A stretch of DNA of 19,869 nt from Capniomyces stellatus (lineage: Eukaryota > Kickxellomycota > Harpellomycetes > Harpellales > Legeriomycetaceae): the NCBI GenBank assembly GCA_001661515.1, contig LUVW01000031.1:265352-285220 (forward strand), given 5' to 3'. Below are positions 9,309-18,446 of this stretch, piece after piece. The notes under the pieces were generated by a model. That model did not search any database. It was not told where the DNA came from and worked only from the letters and a program-made list of their open reading frames with translations. The translations under genes were made by a program, and so were the position numbers. Within the stretch, counting starts at the first letter, position 1, and every line of letters begins with the position of its first letter.

Positions 9309-10258
9309 ACGCGATTATCCGGACTGGAGACGAGGATGCACACAGAACCAAGATAGTTGGAGTGTAGCTTTTTTTTTCCGTTTACTTTTTTTTCTTTATT
9401 AATTTTTGTCCGTGAGTAGCATGGTGTAAATGGCTCTAAAGCTATATCTTTAACTAGACCATATTAAAGTCAGACTTGGCAATAAAGCAAACCAAACTAA
9501 AAAAAAACATGGATACGAATTATCAGTGGTGCTGAAAACAACAGCAAAATATAAAAATGTGTGCTGAATGCGGTTGCTGTCAATTATATATAGGTGATAT
9601 TACGAGTTGGTCAGAATTAGGTTTTTGGAGCTTGGTTTCAAGCCGAAGAATTGTTGAGATTGTTGCGGTTAAAGCTGATGGTGTTTTTATTTATAATATT
9701 TTTATTACATACTTCAAAGTTGAAAATCGTGAAAATCCTAGTAGCTTTGATTCCAATGTTTAGTAATAAAACATAAATTGGGTGAAAAACAATAAAAAAA
9801 CAAAATAGCTTTGTCCAATTGAAACTAAAAATAAACACAACAGTGGCCAATAAAAATGGCAAAAACAAGTTGATTTGAGTTAACGAGAAAAAAAATGACA
9901 ATAAAATTTTCACTTTTTTTTTCTCACTTTTTGTTCTTTCTAAATTTTTCATTGAGGTTTAATAAAGTAGTTGTTGATTCAATTGAAGATAGAAAGGGTA
10001 ATAAAAATCAAGAGAAAGGAAAAGCCAGTTTAATGAAGCAGACGGAAATTGCAGCCAGATATTAAGAGTTAGGGCAATCAAAGTTATTGTAGTAAACGTG
10101 CCTTGGTTGATAGTTATCGCATACGCTCGGAAGGGATTGTACTTGTCAGGAGAAAGTAGATATAATATTTATAGGAATCGAGCAAAAAAGTTCAAAGAAA
10201 AACAGTTCTAGTAGAGAATATTACACAAAAAAGAATAAAAAAATAAACTTTGTAGAAA
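9309..10258. other. AT-rich spacer between metallothionein and chromatin remodeller
   Basis: It holds an AATAAA at 9481-9486 that may end the metallothionein transcript, several poly-A and poly-T runs, and the promoter of the remodeller gene. A frame at 9557-9763 begins with a Cys-rich start (MCAECGCC) but turns into ordinary sequence; I do not count it as a gene. No other element was found. Confidence 0.55.
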
Positions 10259-13200
10259 ATGGTGATCAGCACAACTGACAATGTAAACGAAGGGGGGCTA
10301 AGCAATAGAGAAGTCAACGGGTGCGGTAAGGAGGACAAGGCGATATCGTTGAAGGAGCTCAAGGAAAAGGTAAAAGAGTTTGGTCTATAGAAAAAAGCAT
10401 ACAAACTTGCGGTTAAGAAATAACGCAGTGTAGACAGAGGATTAAAATTGAAACAATGATAACAATAATAGTAACAATAATGGCAACAATAATGGTAATG
10501 ATAATAATTAGGCAATAGCAGAGTATGAGGTGATAGCAGGAGACAAAATAAAGTCGCAGAGGCTGAATTTTCTGTTGGAAAAGTCAACGTTGTATGCAGG
10601 GTTCTTGTCAAAGAAAATGGAGAAGCAACGGGATGAGCGGATTAGGCAAATTGAGCGTAAGCGGCGAAGGGAGCAAAGAAAGCAGAGGGAGAGGACTAGA
10701 GAAAAGGGAGTAGGAAATGGGGTAGTCGAGGTAGAGGGCGATGGTGGTGAGACAGAGGAAATCGAGAGTAATAAAGCAGAATTGAGGGTGTCATCGCGGC
10801 TAAAAAGACAAAATGGAGCGAGTGGAGAAATAGTGGAGGTGGAGGGAAGCTTGGAGAATGAAAAGACGAACGGAGAGCGACCAAAGAAAAGGGAGAAGAA
10901 GAGTAAAAGCAAAAGTAAGAATAAAAGCAAAAGTAAAAGCAAAGCAAAGGGCATAAAAGAATACTTTAAAAGCGATGAAGGGGAGAAGAAGGATAATATT
11001 AGGGAGGAAATAGAAATAGAATCGGATAATGATGAAGATAAATGTATGAGTGGAGAGGAGAGGGGGGATATTGAGGGAGTAAATGAAGATGAAAAGGAAG
11101 AAACAGAAGAAAAAGAGGAAAAAGAAAAAGAAAAGGCTAGACAGCCCAAAGGAATAGTGGGAACGATGAAAAAGTACCAATTGGAAGGATTAGAGTGGTT
11201 GATATCGTTATATGAGAATGGATTGAATGGGATATTGGCAGACGAAATGGGCTTAGGGAAAGTAAGTTGAAAGATAACTTGACATGATAGATGGATATAT
11301 ATATATAGATGGATAGATCAAAGGATGGATAAAAGAATAAATAAATCGATAAATCAATAAATAAATTTATGAATTTATGAATTTATGAATGTATGGGTGA
11401 TGTTAGACGTTGCAGACAATATCGTTTTTAACGTTTTTAAGGGAACAGGAGGTGTGGGGGCCATTTTTGGTGGTGTGTCCGCTTTCGACACTTGGAAACT
11501 GGATATCAGAGTGGCAAAAATTCAGTCCGTCAACGCCGGTAGTTCTTTACCACGGGAAGCCGGAGGAGCGGGACCGGTTGCGGAAGAGCAATTTGCACCA
11601 GGAGCTGGGGAAGAAATTCCCGGTAGTGGTGACGACGTACGAGATAGTGATGAAGGATAGCAAGCACCTTGGTCACTTTGCGTGGAAGTACATTGTGGTG
11701 GACGAGGGCCATAGGCTGAAGAATCTGAACTGCCAGCTGATCAAGGAGCTGAAAAAGTACCAGTCGGCAAACCGGCTGCTGCTAACGGGAACGCCGCTGC
11801 AGAACAAACTTTCGGAGCTGTGGAGTCTGCTGAACTTTCTGCTTCCTGACATATTTGACGACCTGGAAGGGTTCCAGGAGTGGTTTGACTTTGACGACAT
11901 AAACGAGCAGAGCGGCAAGGCACGCATCATGGGCCAGCAGGCCTCTAACCAAATAGTCACCAAGCTGCACTATATCCTGCAGCCGTTTCTCCTGCGCAGA
12001 CTCAAGGTCGATGTGGAGCACGAGCTGCCTCCCAAGCGGGAGTACGTAATCAGCTGCCCAATGACCGTTGTGCAGAAAGAGTACTACCAGGCTGTGCTCG
12101 GGAATGACATTCGGGAATTTCTGGTCAGCCGCATATCTGGCACTGGGCAGATCCCGCAAGAGTCTCCACTCCAGTCTATTTCGGGAAATGGCAGGAACAC
12201 CGGCGGGGATACTGGCGGGGAAAATGATAGTGGAGGGGTTGTTGAGCTGGGCAAGCGCAAGGCTTCTGAACAGGCAAGCCTCAACATTAAGCATTCTCTT
12301 AGCCACGACAGCGTTGACGAAAAAAACCAAGACGACGAGTACTTTGAGTCCAAGTACAAACCGCTCGAGGCTGCCAAACCCACTCTGGATAAAAGCAAGA
12401 CCAACAGCCTGGCCAAAAAACACGTTTCGTCACTCAACCTCCAGTTCAGACTTGTGCAGCTGCGCAAGGTGTGCAACCACCCTTACTTGTTTGACTTCCC
12501 CCTCCAAAACCCAGCCGACCCCGAGTCTGACTACCTGATTGACGAGTCGCTGGTGAGATCCTCGGGAAAGCTGCTGGTTCTTGACCGCCTCCTCCCCAAG
12601 CTTTTTGAGCAGGGTCACAGGGTGCTGATTTTTTCTCAAATGGCCAAAATGATCGATCTGCTCGAGTTCTACATCGAACTGCGCAACTGGAAGTTCTGCC
12701 GAATTGACGGCTCCGTCATGCACGACGAAAGAAGACGCCAAATCAACTCCTTCAATTTTGACCCCTCCATCCAGCTGTTTCTGCTAACCACCAGGGCTGG
12801 CGGTCTTGGCATCAACCTGACCTCGGCCGACACCGTCATCATTGCCGACTCTGATTGGAACCCGCAAATCGACCTGCAGGCCATGGACCGTGTCCACAGA
12901 ATTGGCCAAACCAACCCCGTCATTGTCTACCGCCTCGCCACCGCCGGAACCGTTGAGGAGTACATTCTTGACCGCGCCTCTGCCAAAAGAAAACTCGAAA
13001 AAATCGTTATTCACCAAAACAAATTCAAGGGCGTTTACCATCTTTTCAATTCCCCCACTCCTACTCCCACTCCCTCCCCCTCCACCCCCAACTCTTCATC
13101 CACCCCTAATTCCTCCAATTCAGCCGAGTTTGGCTTTGGTGTCTCTGATCTACATGAAATCCTAAACTCTGGCCATGCCCTAAACATCTCCAGTGACCAT

Positions 13201-13347
13201 TCATCCATCACCAATCAGATTGCTTCCATCCCCCTCAACAGCCAAATTCCCGATCATTTAATCATCACCAACGACGACTTGGCCCAAATAACCGACAGAT
13301 CGCCTTCTGCCTTTATTTCTTCTCCCCACACGGAAATTTTATCTTGA
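10259..13347 (+). CDS. Snf2-family ATPase of the LSH/DDM1/HELLS/Irc5 group
   Basis: Exons are 10259-10369, 10512-11261 and 11407-13347, all phase 0 and GT-AG, giving 933 residues (family members are about 760 to 860). An N-terminal coiled segment with [20 protein letters not shown] is typical of this group. A highly charged Lys/Glu stretch precedes the ATPase. Motif I DEMGLGKT (281-288) is split by intron 2 after the Lys. Motif II is DEGH (386-389), with [20 protein letters not shown] and [13 protein letters not shown] following. Motifs V and VI include [11 protein letters not shown] and VHRIGQ (about 785). A ~100-residue low-complexity insertion lies between the lobes. The C-terminus keeps a tail resembling HELLS (DLHEIL, then [12 protein letters not shown]) after a Pro/Ser/Thr-rich linker. 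The enzyme would use ATP to slide nucleosomes in heterochromatin. Both introns carry simple repeats. The last exon is markedly GC-richer than the first two. Confidence 0.93.
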
Positions 13348-13370
13348 CTCACTTTTCTACTAACTCATCC

Positions 13371-13371
<1 letters not shown>

Positions 13372-13401
<30 letters not shown>

Positions 13402-13405
13402 NNNN

Positions 13406-13434
<29 letters not shown>
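13372..13434 (+). repeat. Poly-C tract interrupted by four Ns
   Basis: Thirty C residues (13372-13401), four Ns (13402-13405) and 29 more C residues lie just 25 bp after the remodeller stop codon. The Ns mark an unresolved position, so the true length is unknown. The tract follows increasingly C-rich coding sequence at the 3' end of the remodeller. It could be a genuine long G/C homopolymer or an assembly join across one. Confidence 0.9.
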
Positions 13435-13437
<3 letters not shown>

Positions 13438-13480
13438 CTCCCCACTATCAATTCATTCACTCGCTACTGTCTCACCAAAT

Positions 13481-13589
13481 CTTTATTACTTATCAAGTCT
13501 TTATTACTTATCAAGTCTTTACTATTTCACTAATCCAATCTTTATTATTCCACTAAGTCTTTATTACTACTTTTTTATTTTCTAATAAA
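13481..13589. terminator. Array of poly(A) signals in the convergent 3' region
   Basis: An 18-bp unit, CTTTATTACTTATCAAGT, occurs twice exactly (13481-13498, 13499-13516) and then in degenerate copies to about 13570. On the minus strand each good copy holds AATAAA (complement of TTTATT at 13482, 13500, 13541, 13560 and 13574), all downstream of the PLP enzyme stop. A plus-strand AATAAA at 13584-13589 can serve the remodeller. The array thus lies where both convergent transcripts should end. The polyadenylation role is inferred. Confidence 0.5.
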
Positions 13590-13649
13590 AACCTGCAATA
13601 CTATAATAATCTAGCTTGATTAGTTATATATTTATAGGTTTCCCCAGCT

Positions 13650-14944
13650 TTATAGTTTGGCGTTGCCGGAAGCAATCGCTGATGCTTGTAATGCCCGTCT
13701 CCAATCATTCTTCAAGTCCTCAATATTTTCCAACCCAACGCTAATTCTCAGCAATCTTGCGTCCACTGTTGGGTCATCTCCGTGTCTCCAATCCACCAAC
13801 GAACACACATCTCCCAAGCTTGTTGCGTGCGTGGTCAACCTCAGGTTTCTTGCTACAAACAGCGCCTGCTCCTTTGTTTTCAAATTAATTGTAAACACTG
13901 CTCCAAATCCCTTTGGATGCTGAGCACACACGTCAAAGCAGCTATCAAACTGCTGAATTGTTCCGTGGCGAACCCCACAAACCGTTCCAAACGGAATCTT
14001 GTTCTCCTCCTCTGACGCCACTCGGCTTGTTACCAGCCCGTTGAACCATGCCACCAGCATCTTTGCTGTCTTTGACTGGTGCATCACTCGTAGCTCCAAT
14101 GTACGCAGTGACCGCAACAACAACCATGCCTCCAAGTTTCCTGGAACTGTTCCTGCTATATTGCGCTCAGCGTGCAGCTCATCACTCAGACCCTTACACT
14201 TTGTAACCACAACTCCTGCCAATATATCTGCGTGACCTCCAAAGTACTTTGTTGCACTGTGAATCACTATATCCGCTCCCTGGTTGAATGGGTTTGACAG
14301 CGGTGGTGGTGCCAATGTTGAGTCTACAATCAGTCTTGCGTTTACTGCATGTGCCTTGTTGGCATAGTACCTGATGTCCTCAATCTCTCCTGTTGGGTTT
14401 ACTGGGGTGTCAAGCAGGATAAAGTCATCCTCCTCAAACTTGGCTCCCAATCCTAACACCTTTGTGTTTGGGCGCATCTTAATGTACGCTTGCACAACGT
14501 GCTCTGATCCAACATATCCCTTGTTCATTGCAATACGTCTTGGCTTAAAATGAACCAACAACGACATCAATGCTGTCAACCCACTTGAGTGAACAACAGC
14601 ATACCCTATTTATTTTTATTTTTTTTCCATTTGTACGAATAACCTGTTAATCACTCTTATTAACTTTATTTTATCTTAAACATGACGTTGTTTTTATTAC
14701 CATTGCAGATCGTTGAGAGAACTGACTCTACTCTGAACAGAACTGGCGTCCCGTATCTTGAATATTCGTATGCTTGGTCCTTTCCGTAATTTACTGAAAG
14801 GTGGTTCTTGTTGTTGTGAACATATGTAGTTGACAAGGCCAATGCTGGTGCCACCTCTGGTCCAACCATCAAGTGTTTGTCCGCGTGCAACGCTTGTGTT
14901 GAAAAACTTGTTGTTTCATAGAATGGGTTCTTGACTTCTGGCAT
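13650..14944 (-). CDS. PLP-dependent Cys/Met metabolism (cystathionine gamma-synthase/lyase family) enzyme
   Basis: Exon 1 is 14944-14701 and exon 2 is 14605-13650, joined by a 95-bp GT-AG intron (phase 1), giving 399 residues, the normal length for the family. Key residues are present. YSRYGTP (61-67) supplies the Tyr/Arg that bind the PLP phosphate of the partner subunit. The IVDSTLAPP Asp (176) contacts the PLP ring nitrogen. HSATKYFGGHAD holds the Schiff-base Lys201. TPVNPTGEI and, near the C-terminus, LLRISVGLENIEDL with the substrate carboxylate-binding Arg are also seen. Family members act in transsulfuration (cystathionine synthesis or cleavage, methionine gamma-lyase). The sequence (GNLEAWLLLRSLRTLELRV) looks closer to the uncharacterised fungal YHR112C-type branch than to Cys3 or Met17, so the exact reaction is not assigned. 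It is probably cytosolic, with no targeting peptide seen. It is transcribed towards the remodeller gene. Confidence 0.93.
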
Positions 14945-16257
14945 TGTTATTTATCCTACCTTGTGTGTTTTATAAAGTCTGTATATACTTTTAGAATTTT
15001 ACAAGCGCCGACTCAGTTTTGTATGATTTATTTTTATTTACAAAAAATGGCTTTTTGTTTGCAATTTATACAGAAATTCAATCTCAACCTCAACTTCAGT
15101 GTAGTAAATAAAGACGCTTCACCTCCCTTTTTTTTATATCTTCTTTTATTCACAATAGCCCATGCCAACTCTGACACTTTTGTTTATTATGGTTTTATTA
15201 ATTTAACTATTCATTTTTTAAAACACCAGCCATTCACTTTTCATTTAAAGAGAATTGTATTTAAATTGCTTCGCTTTATTGCTTTTATTTTCCCCTGTTA
15301 TAAATTGGTATCACTTTGACTGCTGAATCTCAACTTGATTTAGCTAATATCCTGTAATATAGTCAAGTTTTAGCAACCTTTTATGGGGTTATTGATCCTA
15401 TTTCCAGCTAATTCGATCAACCTTAAACATTATATTTACAATTTACGTCTTTACTCTAATTTTAGTCTTTTTACTAAAAATGATTCTTGAATGGCCCAAT
15501 TGGCCTCCTGCGATTCTTTTATCTTTGATTTGTTTAGCCAAAGTTGTTTCAGAAAATACTAACGCTTGTATCTTTTGAGTTTACTACCATTCGTTTCGAA
15601 TCTACCAATTAACCGTTTACAACCAACATCTAGCGGTATTTACGTTGCCAAACTAGCAAACCAACTTGACTAAGTGAGATACCTGTCTTATTGACAAAAA
15701 AAAACGATATTTAGAAAAGTTTAAAGAGTCACTCACTTTTACGGGCGAATGAGCTTACTAAATCGATTTTATCTTTCTACTTTTTCTTGATCCGAGTCAT
15801 CATTATAGTTGCTACTAGCATCAGATTTACCCGTGTTGGAAACGCTTTTATCCTCTAAATTGCAATCACCGCGCTTTTCAGTATCCCTCAACTCTCAGTA
15901 TTATTTTTCCCAATTTTGAAATATCTGATGTGTTCAGTGCTGTCTTTTGAGCTTTAGGTCCAGCAATAATGTTAATTTGGAGGGGAATCGAATAATCTGA
16001 AGTTTTTCACTGAAAGTATCACTGTTACTATGAGTGCCTTGAAAAGTATTCATATAAGTGTTGATCCAACTAAAATCAGTTTGTTTGAGGTTATGGACAC
16101 TAACATACTTTAGAAACATTCTTATGTTTTATTTCATAAAAGTATTTTCCTTTGAATTTTTATTTGATCGTATTAGATGGTATGAAACAGCCAAAGATCC
16201 AATTCTTAATTTAAGTAAATTCAAAGTAATTTAGACGGAATTCGTACTGAACCAACT
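14945..16257. other. AT-rich spacer between PLP enzyme and acidic secreted protein genes
   Basis: The left part holds the PLP enzyme promoter. No complete gene is supported. A 118-codon plus-strand frame (14963-15319) has no ATG at its head and a Phe/Leu-rich composition typical of chance frames in T-rich DNA. The right half (15455-16119, minus strand) contains protein-like fragments listed separately. Confidence 0.5.
15455..16119 (-). pseudogene. Cluster of broken minus-strand open frames, possible gene relic
   Basis: Reading down from an ATG at 16119, an open frame of 61 codons (stop at 15934) overlaps a second open frame of about 45 codons in the next phase (about 16010-15880, containing IAGPKAQKTALNTSDISKLG). 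A third follows (about 15895-15770, containing KRGDCNLEDKSVSNTGKSDA). Each switch lies at a short homopolymer (A5, then G3), as single-base indels would give. Another open stretch lies lower (about 15595-15455, with FSETTLAKQIKDKRIAGG). Composition is balanced rather than Lys/Asn-only. I do not recognise a family. Chance open frames in AT-rich DNA remain possible. Confidence 0.3.
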
Positions 16258-16532
16258 TCAACTTCTGTCATTGACTGGGGCTTCGTCACCTGTACCCAAG
16301 TCATCATGACCTTTTTCTGGTGCCAAATTGCCAGCTGGATCAGTTTCATCAGTAACCTTATCACCTCCAAATTGATCTTCAGAACTGCCAGGTTCTGGTA
16401 GGGCATTTTTAGTTGAATAAAATTTAAAGTCACTATTAACTAGGTTGTAATTTTCGCCATCAATCAGCAATACGGTTGCAGAATTGTTAATGTCTGATAA
16501 GCCTGGTTCGTCTTCATTTTCAGGAGCTGATT

Positions 16533-16584
<52 letters not shown>

Positions 16585-17052
16585 TTCATCTTCACCCTCA
16601 GAAGCTAGTCCACCCTCATCCTCAGGAGCTAGTCCACTCTCATCCTCAGGAGCTAATACACCCTCATCCTCAGGAGCTGATCCACCCTCACCCTCAGGAG
16701 CTAATTCATCCTCACTTTCAGGTGCTGCTGGCCCATTATCACTCTCAGAAATTAGCTCAGGATTGGCTTTGCTCTCTGGCGCATTGCCACTTTGAGGGTC
16801 TGAAGATTCAGGGATTTCTTCACTAAAAGAACCATCAACATTACCACCATCATTCCTCTTCAAAAGTTTATTGTAATTACTATATCTTGCTTTCCCTTTG
16901 CTGACCAATTTAGAGCTAGTATATCCACGTCTGCTGAATTTAGCTGGGTTGTGTTTACTGAGTCTGTGTGGTTCTGCGTCGGCTTCTCTGACTATAACTG
17001 CAGCATTGATCAGTGACAAAACTGCTATAATCCCTATCTTGTATTTGAACAT
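16258..17052 (-). CDS. Secreted acidic repeat protein (Glu/Gly/Pro-rich), unknown function
   Basis: A single exon of 264 codons starts at the ATG at 17052. Residues 1-18 or 1-26 form a signal peptide (basic start, GIIAVLSLINAAVIV core, ADA cleavage option). The next ~40 residues are strongly basic (HRLSKHNPAKFSRRGYTSSK) and end in LLKR at 63-66, a Kex2-type site. The rest is very acidic: imperfect ~12-residue repeats of the APEDEGG type at about 109-150, an (Glu-Gly)n block at about 158-174, then a less repetitive tail with FKFYSTKN. No cysteines occur, so a compact disulfide fold is unlikely. If Kex2 cleaves at KR, the mature product would be an almost purely acidic, disordered polypeptide. 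Cell-wall, mucilage or metal-binding roles are guesses. A TATA box lies 137 bp upstream. Confidence 0.8.
16533..16582 (-). repeat. CACCCT hexanucleotide microsatellite coding for (Glu-Gly)n
   Basis: About eight copies of CACCCT on the plus strand, reading GAGGGT on the minus strand, encode the alternating Glu-Gly block of the acidic secreted protein. Flanking sequence to about 16735 holds degenerate related units (CCCTCATCCTCAGGAGCT type) encoding the longer repeats. Copy number is likely to vary between strains in steps of two residues. Confidence 0.85.
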
Positions 17053-17188
17053 TGTTTATTTGTTTATCTTGCTTATTTAATTGAACTGAGAATATTAATA
17101 CTGTCAATAACAAAAAAAGTTTAAATTTAAGGATTTTATGTCTAATTTTTGTCTAAAAAACAATCTATTAAAGTCATTTTATTCTTAT

Positions 17189-17196
17189 TATTTATA
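17189..17196 (-). promoter_or_regulatory. TATA box of the acidic secreted protein gene
   Basis: TATAAATA on the minus strand, 137 bp upstream of the ATG at 17052, almost the same spacing as in the silk-like protein gene (139 bp). The local sequence is a TATATA-rich tract. Confidence 0.45.
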
Positions 17197-18246
17197 TATA
17201 AAAAAAGGACATATTTATTCAAGCAGTCACACTCAGTTCATGTATCATCCAGCTGGAGATTATCTTGTCAATATCCCAACTATATTTCCGCTGTGTACAT
17301 GGATACCGTGTTGGGTTAAACTAAATCGCCTAGAAACTTGATTTGGCAATGGGCTTAATGTAATTATAATTTCTTTATTAATGTTGTTACTTCTTAGCTG
17401 ACATAACCAGTTTATAGTCAGCCCGTTTTGTGTAAGCACGTAGACCACACCTACCTTTTACATAATCGAATCTTTTAATCTGATGAAAACACTATCTTCA
17501 CTGTGAAAGGTGTGTACGTAACCAAATATGTAAAACTGGTTCAGCTGGTCGAGTGATTTACTTGTTCACCAAAGTTTTATTTTTCAGAACATAATAAACT
17601 TGTCGGTTGCACCTCCTTTAGTCCTTATAGTTCAGTTCGAGTGTCTAAAGTCCAACAATGGTGAATCCGTACTTGGGAAACTATAGTCACAGATACAACA
17701 CCAATCCTGGTATTGCTAAAGATTATCATTTTGTTTTTTTCTTTAACCGAAAAATATCTTTTAGCCTACTCCCAGTCTCATCAATTATACAGTCGGGTGC
17801 CAAGAGAATAAAAAAAAGTAACAAGGGTGTGTTCTTAGTTAATCTAAATGGGATCTACAGTCAGCTGGGAATCGGTTTTGCAGCTGATGTCTGATTGGCG
17901 AATATACAACACATCCTGCTTTTATGTTTCAAAAAGTTTAAAGTATTGCTTATTAGACAATTTAGTATTATACCAACCGGAAGAGTATGAATACCGAATT
18001 AGACATAGGAAGTATGGTGGTAGTAACACCAAAGTACTTGATACAATAGGTTAAGGTCCAAGATAAAAGTACACAATACGAATTCACAATTACAAATAAT
18101 GAATGATACCTATTCACTATTTTTTTATTTTTTACTTTAAACTTTGGAATTCTTAATCCAAAACCTGGTTTCGTTAATACAGTATGTTGATGGTTGAACC
18201 GAATTTCCAACCGCTGTTTGGTATAGTTTTGATTTTAATCAGTACA
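17197..18246. other. Spacer between divergent secreted-protein genes
   Basis: It separates the acidic protein gene (minus) from the protease gene (plus). No intact gene is supported. The part from about 17480 to 18115 shows protein-like open frames on the plus strand in changing phases, given as a separate entry. No tRNA or repeat was confirmed. Confidence 0.5.
17495..18115 (+). pseudogene. Patch of broken plus-strand open frames, possible gene relic
   Basis: Several overlapping open stretches with balanced composition occur in different phases: KGVYVTKYVKLVQLVE (about 17507), FTCSPKFYFSEHNKLVGCTS (about 17557-17620), a 78-codon ATG frame at 17658-17894 containing KGVFLVNLNGIYSQLGIG, a 68-codon ATG frame at 17848-18054 with EEYEYRIRHRKYGG, and a short one ending near 18115. 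The 17658 and 17848 frames overlap by 47 bp, as a single frameshift would give. A decayed gene, or an intron-rich gene I could not assemble, would both fit. No family is recognised. Confidence 0.25.
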
Positions 18247-18254
18247 TATAAATA
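18247..18254 (+). promoter_or_regulatory. TATA box of the trypsin-like protease gene
   Basis: TATAAATA in ACATATAAATACCGC lies 193 bp upstream of the protease ATG at 18447, the longest spacing of the four TATA-type genes in the window. Confidence 0.45.
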
Positions 18255-18446
18255 CCGCTGCAAAAATCTCGGATTAAAAGGCTTGGGGTCCTAAATTATC
18301 AGCCGTTAGCTGTTGTCTTTAATCAAAACATTAACAAGATATATTTAAATTTATATTTATATATATTTTTCCAACCTGCAATTTAAAAACGTCTAAAAAC
18401 CAAAATCCAATATAAAAATAATAATTGATCAGCATCAAAAGTGGAA

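Noticed and set aside
9557..9763. 68-codon frame starting MCAECGCC, resembling a second metallothionein
   Set aside because: Only the first eight residues are Cys-rich; the rest has no Cys and contains Trp, Phe and Ile, unlike metallothioneins. Splicing to the 9222 gene is not needed, since that ORF ends in a proper stop.
10508..11180. Long Ser/Leu/Phe-rich minus-strand frames
   Set aside because: Antisense shadows of the charged Lys/Glu-rich exon 2 of the remodeller.
12068..12538. 156-codon plus-strand frame and several minus-strand frames
   Set aside because: They lie inside exon 3 of the remodeller, whose Snf2 motifs fix the true frame.
13344..13556. Plus-strand frame with a poly-Pro run
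   Set aside because: Created by the poly-C tract and Ns; no start context and no protein-like sequence.
14963..15319. 118-codon plus-strand frame with hydrophobic stretches
   Set aside because: No ATG at its head, Phe/Leu/Ile-rich as expected from T-rich DNA, and it lies in the promoter of the PLP gene.
16533..16582. CACCCT repeats considered as interstitial telomere-like sequence
   Set aside because: The unit is not CCCTAA-like, it stays in coding frame, and it encodes Glu-Gly in a repeat protein.
16484..16795. Plus-strand Ser/Pro repeat frame opposite the acidic protein
   Set aside because: A by-product of the CACCCT repeat; the minus-strand frame has a signal peptide and a TATA box, this one has neither.
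17535..17620. Possible tRNA: TTCAGCTGGTCGAG resembles an A-box/D-arm, with GGTTGCACC some 60 bp later
   Set aside because: No matching acceptor, anticodon or T-arm pairing could be folded, and the second element is not a proper B-box.
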